A stretch of DNA of 64,000 nt, taken from Cristatella mucedo. Taxonomy: Eukaryota; Bryozoa; Phylactolaemata; Cristatellidae. Numbering within the stretch: the stretch's first letter is position 1; the number at the start of each line of letters is the position of its first letter. The stretch is from assembly GCA_009760855.2 (NCBI GenBank), contig WPIO01000091.1, positions 1,219,001 to 1,283,000 of the forward strand, written 5' to 3'. Shown here in pieces: positions 46,960 through 59,224 of this stretch. Position numbers and translations under genes: made by a program. The notes below the pieces were generated by a model. The model was not told the DNA's origin. It saw only the letters and a program-made list of their open reading frames with translations, and ran no database searches.

Positions 46960-49200
46960 TTTTGATACGTTTTCTGGTGCCTCAACAGGCTGTAGAGCTT
47001 AGTGAAATCTAGAGCCGATTTTTTGTGGATCGGCCCGAATGACAGCAATGTTGGGTTGGTGAGCTGGAGATTTTTGCCTTACTTTTCTGCTTCTATTCTT
47101 GCTATCTGTTTGCTTTTCGGTAGCATCTCTTTACAAGATCTTTCTTATTCTTCAACTACACGACTGATATCATGAGTAGCCGCATTTGATTTAGAACGTT
47201 CATGACTCATGCCCCCTCGCAAGAGCATCTGGAGATGGTTGTTTTGTAGGATTTAACGTGATGTATTGAAATGACGCTTTAAGCATATGCACCTACTAAA
47301 TTAAGTTTTTGTAGCTGCAGCAATCATTTTGGTCGACTGCACTGGGATCAGGTAGCAAAGGGAAATGAACTGAACCAATGGAGTCAGTACAACTTTCGTA
47401 TTGTGGAGACATTGTGTCGTAAGATCAATGGTGCACATAGATCGCTGTGTGGCTAGTTCGTGCTTTATCGGGATTCGGCCATAAAGTAGAAGCCAGCCTG
47501 GTTTCATCCTATACTGGCTGACCATAGCATGGGGTTTGGAAATTGGCATAGCAGTTGCAATGTTGTATTCATACTACTGCACATGTCAAAGTCCCTCCAA
47601 CAAAAAAAGGTCAGTCCTTTTCAGATTGATGTAGAATGGGGAATTCGGTGTTTTTAGATTAATTGTTGAGGGCTGAATGTGCCTTCTCGATATTTTTTTT
47701 AGTTGTGTACATTGGTTCATGAATGCGCCATTTTGAAAGGCATTGTGTTAATTGAATGTGTTTGTTGTTGTGCTTCAGTCTAATGCATTGTAGTCGGATG
47801 CCTTCTACTCATCCTAAAAAAGGGGGCTGCCAATACAGTTTGCTCAAGTGTGCATGCTTAGAATTTCCTGTTACTTTTAACCGGCAGAATGAGGTTCATA
47901 CGTTGCAACATTTTTAGTTTATGATGAGAATGCGAGTGTAACATAGAATGCTTTGCCTAAGATAAGTTAATAACTACGCCGGAGATTTTATCGGGATACA
48001 AGCATCATCAAATTATACTACCATTAAAAAATAATGCTGGCCAAATGCTTTGTATTTGGTGCTACAATAACGACCTTTCTAAGGTAGCAAATGTGTTCTA
48101 TATCTTGCTCTTGAATACACATTTCTGAAAATCTCTCTATGTGGATGGTGCGCCCAAGACTATGGCTACCATGGTAACCACAAAACGAAAGTGCAGGCTC
48201 AACCCAAGGGTTGCTCTTGAATATCCGACATCGGCGTGGTTATGTTATCACTGGAAACACTTTCGTGCAAATGCGACCAGTTGAGGCTGCCGCGGTGCCT
48301 CTTATGTACCATCCTAATTTAAATTACAGGGTGCTGCTGCTTCATTGGATGCTGATTAGGTAAAACTGAGACGATGCCGCCGAGTAGCATGTGCTCCAGC
48401 ATTTCCTACCATAAACACATAGTCATTCTGCAAGATCTTTTATAAAGCCATGCTACTTGGACCACTAAAGGCAAATCCACTTTTGGATACTTTTATTTGT
48501 GTGCCCTTTATTTTGGTCGCAAACTTATTTTATCAATTGTTTGATAATTGCGTGTTGCATTGACCGGTCATTGCATACTGTTTTTTTTCTTTTCAAATAG
48601 GAGAGACTGTAGGTTCAAAACTCAGTTTGGCTAGGCATTAATGGGTACCATAAGAAACAGTAAAAGCATGCATGAGAGGAATAGTCTGCGACTTTCTCTT
48701 TATGTATCGGCCAAACAATTGTGCTTGTACATGTCATGGGATATCATGCGTTAGGCCTTCAGCTAAGTCCAACATAGGGATGATACATGCACAAAGGATC
48801 TACTGTAACGATAACCCCTTACAGATAGAACCTCAGGCTAACAGTTTTGACACATGGGCCAGGAGCCGGATAACTGAGCATTAATTTTCAGTCCAAGAAG
48901 AGCTGTGCAGCATCCGTCTCGGGATTGATTACACTGAAAGTGTCCTGCCTGTTCTTTCTGATTAGGAGCATAAGACAGATAAATCTAACCTCTGACAGTG
49001 AGTGGTTCTGTAACGGTTTACTTTCGCTGGGCCTTGGCATGGGCACGCTTCACACTGTTCACCCCATTCCGCCCAATGCTTTTTGCAATTTTTTATATTG
49101 CTTGAGCAAGTCTGTTCTCTCAATCGCTCTTTATGCACACTTTGGAAAATCCTCATATCCGTACATAGTACTCTGTCAAGCATGGCTCGTTCTTTTGTAT
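46960..49200 (+). other. SIRT1 intron 5, distal part
   Basis: No gene or known repeat was recognised. An rRNA-like string near 48070 was judged coincidental. Confidence 0.5.
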
Positions 49201-49206
49201 TTGCAG

Positions 49207-49286
49207 GGTCATTTGCTACAGCCAGCTGCATGAACTGTAGGCACAAAGTCAACTGTGACGATATTAAAGAAGACATTGAAAAACAA
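49207..49286 (+). CDS. SIRT1: SIRT1 exon 6 (first zinc cysteine pair)
   Basis: Completes glycine 318 and encodes residues 319-344: 'SFATASCMNCRHKVNCDDIK' and onward to KQ. C325 and C328 form the first CxxC of the structural zinc site. The phase 1 acceptor TTGTATTTGCAG agrees with exon 5. The CAA/GTAAGC donor is phase 0. Only 80 bases long but unmistakable. Confidence 0.96.
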
Positions 49287-49485
49287 GTAAGCCATCACTG
49301 GCCAACTACTACTGCAATCGTTTGCACCTACTGCGTTTTCCTTGGCACATGCGCGGTCATGACCTCTACTGCCAACTGGCTGCATGCTTATGCCTGCTGC
49401 CGACGTGTTAACTTTATTTAGTGAGCAGCAAGACTTGTCATATCTGTTGCGATTTTTACTCACAGCTACCCGCGTTCTCTTTTAG

Positions 49486-49666
49486 GTTGTGCCGCGGTGC
49501 AGAGCTTGCCCTGTCGACCCTGGGGTTGTGAAACCTGACATAGTTTTCTTTGGTGAAAACCTACCCGAGCACTTCCACGAGTGCATGGCAGAGGACAAGG
49601 ACCGGTGTGACCTCCTGATCGTCATGGGATCATCTCTGAAAGTTCGCCCCGTCTCACTTATACCAA
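49486..49666 (+). CDS. SIRT1: SIRT1 exon 7 (second zinc pair and NAD ribose site)
   Basis: Residues 345-404 plus one base. 'VVPRCRACP' gives the second zinc pair, C349 and C352, 24 residues after the first pair as in human. It is followed by '[12 protein letters not shown]' and '[18 protein letters not shown]', the Rossmann-fold strands and the GSS loop that binds the adenine ribose. The acceptor GTTCTCTTTTAG is strong. The donor A/GTTCGT is a weak match to consensus but is required by phase 1, by the junction 'LIPS' shared with human and by the next exon. Read-through would leave the conserved frame. Confidence 0.95.
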
Positions 49667-49929
49667 GTTCGTTGCTTTTTCTAGATCTCCAAGAGCCTCT
49701 GCATTGTTTGCTAATGTGTGTGCACATAGCTCTAGCTTGTGTGCTTGTACACCCACTGCGTGCATGCAGTGGTTGGCTTTGAGCAAATTTAGCCACTCAG
49801 AAGAGATACCGTCCCCACAATGCACTTTTATTTTCAGCATGTATATTGCTGCAGCAATATCAAACAGTGATTTATGAACATAATGGTGCATTGTAACATC
49901 ATTGCCTTATTGCTATCTTTCTTATTGAT

Positions 49930-50165
49930 AGCTACGAAACGGCATCCAATCTCCTGCCTGCTATGACACATCCTTTTCAGCCATCCTTAGCTGCTACTTC
50001 CATGCTTCTCACTTCCTAGACTGCTCTCCTAACTAAGCTATGCTTCTCATTATCTCATTGTTGCATGAGATGAAGACAGTTGGCTGCTGTATGCATACCG
50101 AATGCCACATAGGCCTTGAGTGCGCTATAAAAAAAAACTTTTCGGCGTAACATCCACTTAGTCTT
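49930..50165 (+). mobile_element. LINE B 3' fragment
   Basis: Decayed ORF2 end with CATCCTTTTCAGCCATCC and TGAGTGCGCTATAAAAAA, then the terminal block GCGTAACATCCACTTAGTC. Confidence 0.72.
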
Positions 50166-50814
50166 TGTAGTTTTGTAGAAAAAGGCAGTATGGTGAATTG
50201 ATCCAGCTTCTGCTTGCTTTCCTGCACACCAGGGCCGACTCATTTTTGTGGCTTTTGGACTCCAAGTAACAAAAATAGATGCTCCACTAAGTTTATTTTT
50301 TTTAATGTGGTGTTCAGGGACGTGTTGGTGCCGCGATGCAAGTGCATTGAATGCTGGTGGAGGCTCAAGTCCCCCCCCCATGCCACCTGACGAGGTTTGA
50401 GCCCCCACTCCCATCTAGCTGAGGAATAGTGCCGGGCCACTCCAACTAAAGGTACGGCCAGTCATGCCTCGTGTGGGCTAAGATTATCCCTGAATCTGAG
50501 GTGGCTACCAGACTTTTAGGAAGCAGCTCAAGGGGCTTATAAGGGAGTGCCACCTTCGTCATCGGCAGCTTTAAGAGTGATGTGTCTCCAGAGTGAAGCT
50601 ACCACTTATTTTGAGACCTGAGTTTGCTCGAGTTGCCAAAAGGACAGTTGCTTTTTAGACAGGCCCGAGGAAGCGCACCAAGCTGTGTGCCTTTGGCACA
50701 TGGCCTTTGGCTCTCTAAACGGACTGAACAAAAATCTTTTTGGACAGATGAGTCAACAAGCCGATACTATTAAGCATTTAGTGGTCGTATAATGTAAACG
50801 ATCTCTGTATCATT

Positions 50815-51065
50815 TGCGATTTATGTTCCAACTTGCTGAACCTTGTTACATCGAGGTACATGTTTGCTGCTTTTGTTGAGGTACATCCTTGTGTCATTTG
50901 AACAGCTTCATTTACACTGTAGCTTTGCATCGTGTAAATTCCATGATTCTGCCAATACTGTACGGAATAACCTGTAATAGCAAGTGTGACCTCAGCTCTT
51001 TTGCATACTGCTGCAGTAGTTCATTTCTGATTTCTTTTGGATGCATGTCATCAAACATCCTTGAA
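50815..51065 (+). repeat. repeat Y copy
   Basis: Matches the other intronic copies in order (CATCGAGGTACATG, CACTGTAGCTTTGCATCGTG, GATTCTGCCAATACTGTACG, GTCATCAAACATCCTT). Class unknown. Confidence 0.6.
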
Positions 51066-51118
51066 CTTTTTATACAGTAATCATGGGCGTGGGTAACAAG
51101 AGTTATTTAACCGAAATC

Positions 51119-51345
51119 AGAAATTAACTACTGCAGCAGTATACGAGCAAATCATGTGGCAACCATGCCGTTGACGACTGACTAGATGAGCTGCTGAGTT
51201 TTGAGTCAGTTGCAGATGATTGAGGGCAGTGGCCGAGAGTCTTGAATATAGGGGATTGCATACATTTTGGCTCCAAAGTAGTTCTACCAGTCGAAACGGA
51301 TTGCCTGTCGTTATTCTAACCGGCACCAGAAACGTGCCTTGGTAG
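51119..51345 (-). mobile_element. weak LINE A fragment
   Basis: Minus strand reads like 'SATALNHLQLTQNSAAHLVSR', a decayed form of the LINE A 'RRLQLVQNSAARLVCR' stretch. Confidence 0.55.
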
Positions 51346-51689
51346 ATCAAGTGAGATATGACAATGTTTTGATAACCCCCATATTCAAAGGATTTACCAT
51401 TTATTCATTATTTCTGTCCATATCTACATATTGGCAAAGTACCATCAAACATGCTGTTAGTAGACTATTCTAGTTGGTACTAGTATGAGATGTGAGAACA
51501 AATTTTATGATGCTCGTGTAACTCATATATCAATATATCAAGCATCAGTTGTCAGAGAACGATCTCATATGGGCATTGAGTTTTGAGCACGAGTGCAGAC
51601 TAGGTTAGATAAACCGTAGACTATAAGATGATTTGGCAAAGACTGCTAAGATACTCGTGGTGTAAATTACCCTGCTTAGGACAGGAGCA

Positions 51690-51935
51690 AACTCGTTAAT
51701 AATGTATCATTGGTCCATGCATTTATTACATCTCGTCTCGACTTCTGTAATTCTCTATTCGAAGACCTTCCAGCCTATATACAATGATGCACTTACAATT
51801 GATGCAAAAATGGAGCTAGGCTTGTCTGTCGTAGACGTCGAAGCTGTCACGTTGCACCACTTCTATTCTTCGTCGACCTGAATAGAGATTAAGTTCTCTT
51901 AGGGCACTATACAGATGTATTGTATTTTATGTCAC
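51690..51935 (+). mobile_element. LINE A 3' fragment
   Basis: Plus strand: CCATGCATTTATTACATCTCG, through TGTCTGTCGTAG, directly to a tail GAGATTAAGTTCTCTTAGGG. ORF2 sequence between is deleted. Confidence 0.7.
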
Positions 51936-51939
51936 TTGT

Positions 51940-53890
51940 GGGAAACTGCATACCCGGCTTACGTGTCATTATAAACCTGTTGATACTGTGCTAGTAATAG
52001 TTAACTGTACGATACTGTAGTAGTCAGTGGCTTGCATTTACATTTAATAGCATATGTAAGAATCGGTAGTGGTACTTATCGTATTGCTACTGTAGCTGCT
52101 TCTAAATAAATTTGCGATCATCCCTCTGGGCATTGTGCTCTCTTCAGTGGCATTTGTGCATTTTGGTTTTGAATTGTGGTTGCCTCTCGTTGTGGGTGGC
52201 GCATGTTTGAGCTGTAGCAGAGCAGAACTTTTATAGATCAGTTTTAGCCAGCTGCACAACTAAGGGCTGCGTTGTCTGTATTAACTTCCATAAGTCAGAT
52301 TTCCAAATTTTTCTTGCTGTAGTTTCTTAAGCTTACCGTGCTAATGCCCAAAGTCCCCTTGTGCAATAGAGCTATGGAGCGACTTCCTAGCCGACTTCCT
52401 CATACACATAGCAATCGGCTTGCTGCACACTAGTCTCGTACTTATGCAACACACAGCCTGTTAAACTGTGTGGCAAATCCTCTTGCGATCGGTATTCTTA
52501 TATTGGTGTCCAAACTAGAAATTGGTCAGCTCAGCATAACCAGCTGAGGATGTTAAGGCCAACGGTATGTTCCATTAGCTGCAACGACTGGGCTAGTATC
52601 CGACACCGATCCACCCTCACGTGAGATTGTTGAGCTCAGGTCAGTGCGTTTATTTGCAGCAAGTGGCATAGTGTGCTTCGGTTTGTGTGGGTGTTTGCAT
52701 CCCCCTGAACAGGAAGATCTTTAAATCATTTTCAGGGAATTATAACGTCTTAGTTCGGCTGCCTTTGTCTTACACAGGCGGCTGCTTTCTGGCACACAGG
52801 AAGTCGTTGGCCCGACGATGGCCAAGGTAGCAGGAAACTCTCCAGACAAAGGATGATGAACAGCAAGTATGTGTATCCGAAGGTGTGGGAACCGGTCTCA
52901 GCTTGACTCCGTGACAAGCTTTATGTAATCACCTTTGGGCAGTCGGACGTGGCGGGCCTTGTCAGTCCGTTAGGCCACCCCGTCAGGAAGACTTTCGATG
53001 TTTCTTGAGATCCAGTGACACCTAGAAACAAATCTTCAAAGGTAGTGATTTATATATGGTATTTCTATGCGAGTGTGTGTTCTGCACATCCAAAGAAGAT
53101 ATATTTTCACATCTTAGGTGTAGAGATTAGATTAAACGTAGTTACGATTGAATAATTGCACCCATATAGAAAGGGGTCCAGTAACGAACCTCTGGGCATG
53201 TTAACGTGTCATGAGACAGCTGCAAGAGCCCTGCCTCCTCAGGAATACCTTTGGATTTTCTTGATGCGGCTCTTCTAAACCAGTTTGGATTTGGGTTACA
53301 GAGGCTAATATTAAATGCCAGCCACCTTGGAAAATCTCGGGCTCAATGTGTCAAATGCCGTCGTGAGATCGAGAGTTGTTGATCTTCCCATTGTCATCTT
53401 GGGCAAGAATGTTGCTGTGCATACTTAGCAGCACAGCCTCAGTGGGATATACTGCCTGATTAAGCTACTTAAGCCTTTCACCAAGCGGATGCTTCCTTAT
53501 TCGTGCCTACCCGTGTGTGCGTGCATGTGTGTGAGTGTGCCAAATGTGTGTGAACGCCCCTAAATGCACGTTGAAGTGTTAAGCAGAGCAGGAGTCCTGT
53601 TTTATCTTATAGAAATTAAGATACGGCTCTAGTCTTGTTTCAAAAGCCAAGGCTTCACAATGTATGAAAGCTTTAGGCTCATACTAATGCTGTTAACGTT
53701 GCACAGTGAAAGTCCAAAACGTCATGCCATAATGCTAGCGTATGGTGTGTTCTTTTAGTGGTGCTGCTCTGTCATATTGTTAACCCATCATGGTGTATGC
53801 TGCATAGCCTCATAGCCATATATCTTCATTTTGTAGAGAAGGAATATGCTTGATTTTATATGTAGTTAATGTGCTGAATTTCTCGGTCTT
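51940..53890 (+). other. SIRT1 intron 7, distal part
   Basis: No gene. 53150-53480 may hold a very old reverse-transcriptase fossil on the minus strand, but I could not confirm it. Confidence 0.45.
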
Positions 53891-53899
53891 TCAATATAG

Positions 53900-54535
53900 G
53901 TGCTCTGCCGGCAAGTGTTCCTCAGATCCTTATCAACAAAGAACGATTGCCTTACCAAAGATTCGACGTTGAGCTTCTTGGAGACTGTGACACAATTGTC
54001 GAGGAGCTGTGCTATCGACTCGGTTGCGATTCCTGGCCGCTCGATATAGGATCGCCCGAAGTGCGTAGCAGCAAGTCACCAATGCTCCAACTCCTCTATG
54101 GGGATTTGCATAACCAGTCTAAACTAGATGAAACCAATGGTAGCTGCTCAGTTGGTGGTGACTGCAGTAACAGTTCGTCCACCAAAGCTGTTTATAGCCA
54201 GATTTCAGTAGTAGCTGATGCAGGCGAGGCAATCAGTGCATCATGTGCTGCCGAAACTGTTGCCGAGTCATGCCCAGGACCTGTCGTGCCCGAAGTCCAG
54301 TCCTGCACCTGGTGTGGTGGCAAGCGTGGCCATGAGGTTGATAGCCAATCACGACAAGACTCGACCTCTGCTATCGAATACCCTACAGTGGCTAGCCCAG
54401 ATACTGGCGAGGATACCAAGAATATTGGGACGTTCACGTGCAGATGTTTCTTATCGACAAAAGCAGGTCATCTTGGTAGTGAGGCTTCAGCACCCGTGAC
54501 AGAACTGCCCGGCTCCATAGCAGAGAAACTCCCCG
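53900..54535 (+). CDS. SIRT1: SIRT1 exon 8 (end of catalytic core and variable C-terminal region)
   Basis: Completes serine 405 and encodes residues to 616 plus one base. The first part, 'VPQILINKERLPYQRFDVEL' then 'LGDCDTIVEELCYRLG', is the conserved closing strand and helix of the deacetylase core, nearly identical to human. The remaining 160 or so residues are Ser/Asp/Glu-rich and not conserved, as expected for this disordered region. They include two local CxxC or CxC groups ('CTWCGGKRGH', 'CRC') of unknown meaning. The acceptor CTTTCAATATAG is phase 1. The donor CCCCG/GTAAGA is phase 1. Confidence 0.94.
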
Positions 54536-54638
54536 GTAAGATGTTTTTTTTGCTGCTGTGCTTCAGTTTTCACCCTTCAGTTTTCGGCCATTTTGTGAAG
54601 TGCTAATATGTGTTAATTGAACCTATGCATACCTATAG

Positions 54639-54686
54639 AATCTGGCTTGCATCGGCTTGGTAAACGTGGTATTGCTGTCACATCAG
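54639..54686 (+). CDS. SIRT1: SIRT1 exon 9 (short linker, donor uncertain)
   Basis: 16 codons' worth, phase 1 in and out. The acceptor is CATACCTATAG at 54638. Encodes 'ESGLHRLGKRGIAVTS'. The chosen donor is CATCAG/GTCGAG. An earlier donor, GCTTG/GTAAAC at about 54661, is also phase 1 and has a better sequence, so the exon may be only 22 bases long. Either version leads in frame to the last exon. In human this region ('RVAKEQISRRLDG') also immediately precedes the C-terminal regulatory segment. Confidence 0.55.
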
Positions 54687-54689
54687 GTC

Positions 54690-55940
54690 GAGTTCTCAAC
54701 CTTGACAAGGGCTCGACATGTTCTTCGTTTGTGTTTTATCGCTTAGGGTGTCACGAGCGATCTCAACCGTACTTGTGGTTCATCCACTGTGTGAGCATTC
54801 AATTGTGCACTTCCATTGAGCATCATGTTATTAGATTAGGCTCGTACGACATTAGATTTACTTATAGCTGTTTCGTATGACTTTCATCCGGCAGCTTTTT
54901 GGCATGTTTGTAATAATGACACAGTGCCTGGTCCCTGAGTACGTGATGTGGGTCTTTAGGGATGTTACAAACATCCATTCGTGCTCCAGCTATATATTTT
55001 GTTGTACCTATCACATACATTGCAATAACTTATCCTGAGATTTGAGCTACTGCTGCTGTGTGTGAAGCTGTATTTTAAATCCTTTCATCAAAGGACATAG
55101 CCAAGCCAGGCGTGCCATTGCCAGGTCTGGTAGAAGTGGTGTGCAGGAAGGAGTACCTCAGGCTCGTGCTTTTCTTGTTTTAACTGGTGTGGTTACTTTA
55201 ATTTGATCAGTGGCTTGCATGCTTTAATCATGCTTGCATGCTATTTAGGTATTCTGTGGTTTGTAAACAAAGTCTCCATTCCAGCTGCCTTGCTTGGCTT
55301 GCCTGGAGAATTCCTGTGCATCACATATACTAAATTGACCACTTCTCATAATCTCCTAGCTTTTTTTATTCGCGCGTATCTATAGAACCTTAGTTTCTTA
55401 ATTGCCTGCCAATATCTCCGTTATTTCAAAATGTTTCTTCTCTGTTCACGAGCAATTGCTAGCTTGTTTTTTTTAATCCTTGTTCAAACTTCGAGATTGA
55501 TCTTGCGATTGTCTGAAGTCGTGTGTCCACATGCTTGCAACCGGATTCCTTGAACCGTTGTTGAACAAACGCCTAACACGGTCTTGGGCAGGCCATAGTA
55601 GTCGCGTAAATCTTACCCCTCGATTTTGGGGCGGTGGTTGGGCAACATTGTCTTAGTAACTGCATCTGTTTCGGAGGGTGCTAGAAACCACAATACAAGT
55701 TCATTTTCACATACTTCGTACCCGATAGCGAACTGAGGTGGCAGCCTGCATCATTTCCTACATATATTGACCCCTCGTATGAATTCCTACCCCGTGCTGG
55801 CTATTTTGGTTTGATTGTATTACCTTTTTCGATATTTTTGAGATTTAACCGGTTTCCCGGTACATGGATTTTTGGACCAGCACTGTAATGTTCGTTGCAA
55901 TAGCATTGTCGCGATTGCAGATCATGCGAATTCTTCTTGT
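54690..55940 (+). other. SIRT1 intron 9
   Basis: No gene or clear repeat recognised in about 1.25 kb. Confidence 0.5.
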
Positions 55941-55942
55941 AG

Positions 55943-56163
55943 CCCATTCGTTTCTGTTTGTTCCACCTTCAAAGTACATTTTTTCTGGTGCCGAGTTTCA
56001 CATGGATGACACTGATGATCCCAGTTCCAGCGAGACGGATGGTAGTGTCAGCGAAGAGTCCTCTTCTTCTGTGAATGATGACGACCTTACGCATAGCATA
56101 AACGATGTTGCTGGACCTGAACATCAGGTTTACTCGGCATTACCAGAGGCGAGTGGCTTGTAA
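55943..56163 (+). CDS. SIRT1: SIRT1 exon 10 (C-terminal regulatory segment and stop)
   Basis: Residues 633-705 then TAA. Begins 'HSFLFVPPSKYIFSGAEF', matching the human 'YLFLPPNRYIFHGAEV' segment that binds back onto the catalytic core and boosts activity (the ESA/CTR element). This is the strongest sign that the gene is SIRT1 itself and complete. An acidic, Ser-rich tail ('DDTDDPSSSETDGSVSEESS') follows, again like human. The acceptor TTCTTCTTGTAG is phase 1. The summed coding length of all ten exons is 2118 bases, a multiple of three. No convincing AATAAA was seen in the next several hundred bases. Confidence 0.93.
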
Positions 56164-57340
56164 CTAGTGAATTCAGCCTCACCGTCCAGGATCAAATCAT
56201 CAGAAGAACGTCCAAGCTGCGCCTGCCTTGTTGTGGCTCTAAGATAAATGTAGTCACCGTATGGCAAAACTCTCCCACCTACACCACCATGCCTGTGCTG
56301 GACTTGCACTTACAGAGCCTGTGCATGTGCTGGAGGCAAAGCTATATCAGCATCTCGCACACCCTTTTGTAACCTTTTCCACCAATGACCGCTTATCCCC
56401 CCAGGTACACTGTAATGTTAAGCCGTGTTTTGGACTAAACTCATTTTAAAGGTGAATATGTATATTTCATGAGCAGTGTGCCGTGATGAATAAGTGCTGC
56501 ATCGCCCTGTCATCAGCAGCTGACTGCTTGCTGATCTTGTGATTTCTAGGTTAGTGACTGTTACTCGGACTTGGTGGATGCTATTCGTTTAGTCAATCGG
56601 CCAGCGACTTAAGTATAATACGATCGTGGCTCTTGTACATGTGTGTTTGGTGTCGCTTTGTCGTGGCACCTGTAAGTTTTGCCCTGTTTAAGCATTGCAG
56701 CAGTATACTCGGTACGATTACATTAACGACTGTGCCGATGAGCAATCGTTTTGGTCTACTGGGCATCAGCAACCGGATAGCTCTGGCCACTGTTGAAGCA
56801 AGTTTGAGCCCAATGTATCGCTCACAGTCCAGAATCAGGCTGCATATTCGCTCTACATTTTGTTCAAAACTGCTGCAGTTAAATGTATCAAAAGCTACAT
56901 GTGCATTCAGCTGTTAAGGGGTACCAGCACTGCCACAGTGGGTGCAAGGTTGTATCCTCACCTGTCTAGACAGCCGTAAGCGATGCTAAGTTTCTGCTCT
57001 CAGGTCCCGTGGTCTGCGGGCGAACTGAATTTTAATGGTGAGGGCATCAGAACGCCGTAGTCACTTTTGAAATCGTATTAAAGTCGTGATGCAATTTTTG
57101 TTCGCTTAAGATATGTTTGGTGATGAGAATTTCCATCAAATATCGCTTTAAATGAGCTGCCATAACGGAGCGGTGAGCCATTGTTGATGACTAAATGCTT
57201 CTCTAATGTTAATCTGCGACAAGAACTACTCTTGTAAGGCTTTTCCCTCAGGGATCGTAGTTTTCCTCGAATCCTTTCCATTCTCGGATTTATTTTTGTT
57301 GGAATATGCAGCATGTTTTAAAAGCGTCGGGAATTACTAA
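56164..57340. other. SIRT1 3' flank
   Basis: Probably begins with the 3' UTR. No second gene or known repeat recognised. Confidence 0.5.
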
Positions 57341-57344
57341 TATT

Positions 57345-57720
57345 AGTACTTTAGGCAATAGATATAGAGAAGATATAGCCCATAGAGAACCAAACCCCTT
57401 TCTTGGCACTTCACATTCGCTGGAAAGAAGCTTGTCAATTCAACCGGATCCGGCAAATGCTTTTTGGAACTGGTTGGTCTTAGCTTCATTTTTAATGTTC
57501 AGTAAAGGATAGTTTGACGTCGGTTGAGGATGAGCTCCATGCTCTTGGAGCATATGAACTGATACTACGGTCCTTAAAAGATTAGGCGTTGGTTAGAGGC
57601 ATAGCTAAATGACCTAAGTAAGAAGACCAGATCGTAGGTGCCTAGACTGACCAGGAATTAGATCGGGTTGGCCGAGCAAGAGAGTAAATGGACAAAAAAG
57701 TGACAATCTTGATCATAAGA
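57345..57720 (-). mobile_element. degenerate LINE A 3' fragment
   Basis: Minus strand: tail block near 57380-57420 (CATAGAGAACCAAACCCC, then TTGGCACTTCACATTCGC), then decayed ORF2 end with a GAGCATATGAACTGA-like stretch. Confidence 0.7.
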
Positions 57721-57734
57721 GTTGCAAGTTTGTG

Positions 57735-58140
57735 CTGGAAAACAGCAGTTATTCTTCGAAATATGTTCCTGTGCTTAAAGGTCGTTGGCAAGAGAAGCTT
57801 TTTCTTTGCAGCTTCGAGTCTTTAGAACACACCTCTACAATTCTCAAGCAGCTTCATTTGCACTCCTGCTGCCGACTGTTGCTCATGCTGTCCAGCCGTC
57901 CTGAGCTGCTACTTACATGCTGCTCACTACCTTGACTGCCCTCCTCATTTAACTATGTTTCTCACTTTTTACATTTGGTTAGCGCCCTCCGAAAACTTTC
58001 TCGTTAACGAGAGAGGAATTCTATTGGCTACCTGTGCGTTACGAAAGCCGCTTAGGCTTGGAATGCACAATAGAAAAGTGTCGGCGTAACACCTACTTCG
58101 TCTGTGATGAGATCCATTGCAGACAGATACATTAGGACTA
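57735..58140 (+). mobile_element. degenerate LINE B 3' fragment
   Basis: Parallels 35575-35975: TTAAAGGTCGTTGGCAAGAG, then CTTGACTGCCCTCCTC, GAAAGCCGCTTAGGC, and the terminal block GCGTAACACCTAC...GACAGATACATTA. Confidence 0.75.
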
Positions 58141-58957
58141 GCCGTCTGCCAACGACTGCTCGGTAGCTCCTTTTTGTCCAGTTGAGCTTGGAAGCCACGA
58201 GCACCGCCATTTCATCTTGTTCTTTAGTGGGCCTTGTGATAAATGTGCTGAGTTAAACAGTGGTTAGCTGGTTGCGAAACTTTTTGCGTGTATGCTTACA
58301 TGCACTGTAAACATACGTATCTCGTGGATTTCGCTCCGGTCGAATGAAGTAGCACAAGTCAAAAATGCCTTTAAAACGTTCTACGCTGAGCTGTAGCCTC
58401 CAGCTCAACAGTTACAATAATAATTCAGAAACCAAAGATTGTATTCCGTATCTGCTAGAGGTGAATATTACTCTGCTATTGTTCACCAGCAGGCCTTCGG
58501 TTCATGAATATTAGTAATTGTCATTTGCAGCTGGGGTAAATACTCTTCTTTAGACACAATTGTAGACATTCCCCTCAGCTTCAGACTGGTAGAACGACTG
58601 CTATTTGGCAGATAACTGCGAAATATGGCTTCGGTGAATTTCGTGAGGGTTAGCAGCAGCAGCAACAATTTCGTGAGGTTAGCAACATTCTCCATGATGC
58701 ATGTAGAGGTGCAGTTAAATCTATTTAGCATACATTTTTCAATTCGTCGCATACTGTAGTAGGTTGCAACACAGCTAACCTGTGAAAACTTCACTTGGCT
58801 GAGCAGTGCTCATTTGGCTGCCTGGTTTTCTCATGCCAATCCCCAAACTTAGCCGTCAGCGGTCGACTGCAATCCCTCTACCGAAGGCCAGTGAAATCGT
58901 GCGTATTTTGAAAATCTGCTCGATTTCAACTCACTGCAGATTTTGAAATCACATTAG

Positions 58958-59224
58958 TTGCAGTTTTGTTCTTGTCGAGGCAGTTTGAACGGATTCCCCT
59001 ACCCGCATCAGCATTTCCGGAGCAGTTTCCCAGATCAGCTGCCAATAGTTACACCGAAAAGGGGTGTGGTAAAACAGGCGAGTGAATCTAAGAAGACGAA
59101 TTACAGAGCTAAATTATTCGGCTCAACAGAGATGAGCGATAGGCTATACTTCGGAGTGGATAGGGGAAAACGTCTTTTGGGTCGCGAAGTTGAACTTGAT
59201 GCATCAGACCGCTTAAAAAGCTAA
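58958..59224 (+). other. unidentified open frame, possible terminal exon
   Basis: An AG acceptor (TTAGTTGCAG) is followed by 80 or so open codons of ordinary composition ending in TAA, including 'RAKLFGSTEMSDRLYFGVDR'. There is no upstream exon, no family match and no known repeat. May be chance. Confidence 0.25.

Noticed and set aside
48050..48100. 28S rRNA fragment (GACCTTTCTAAGGTAGC)
   Set aside because: The resemblance covers about a dozen bases only; flanks do not match rRNA.
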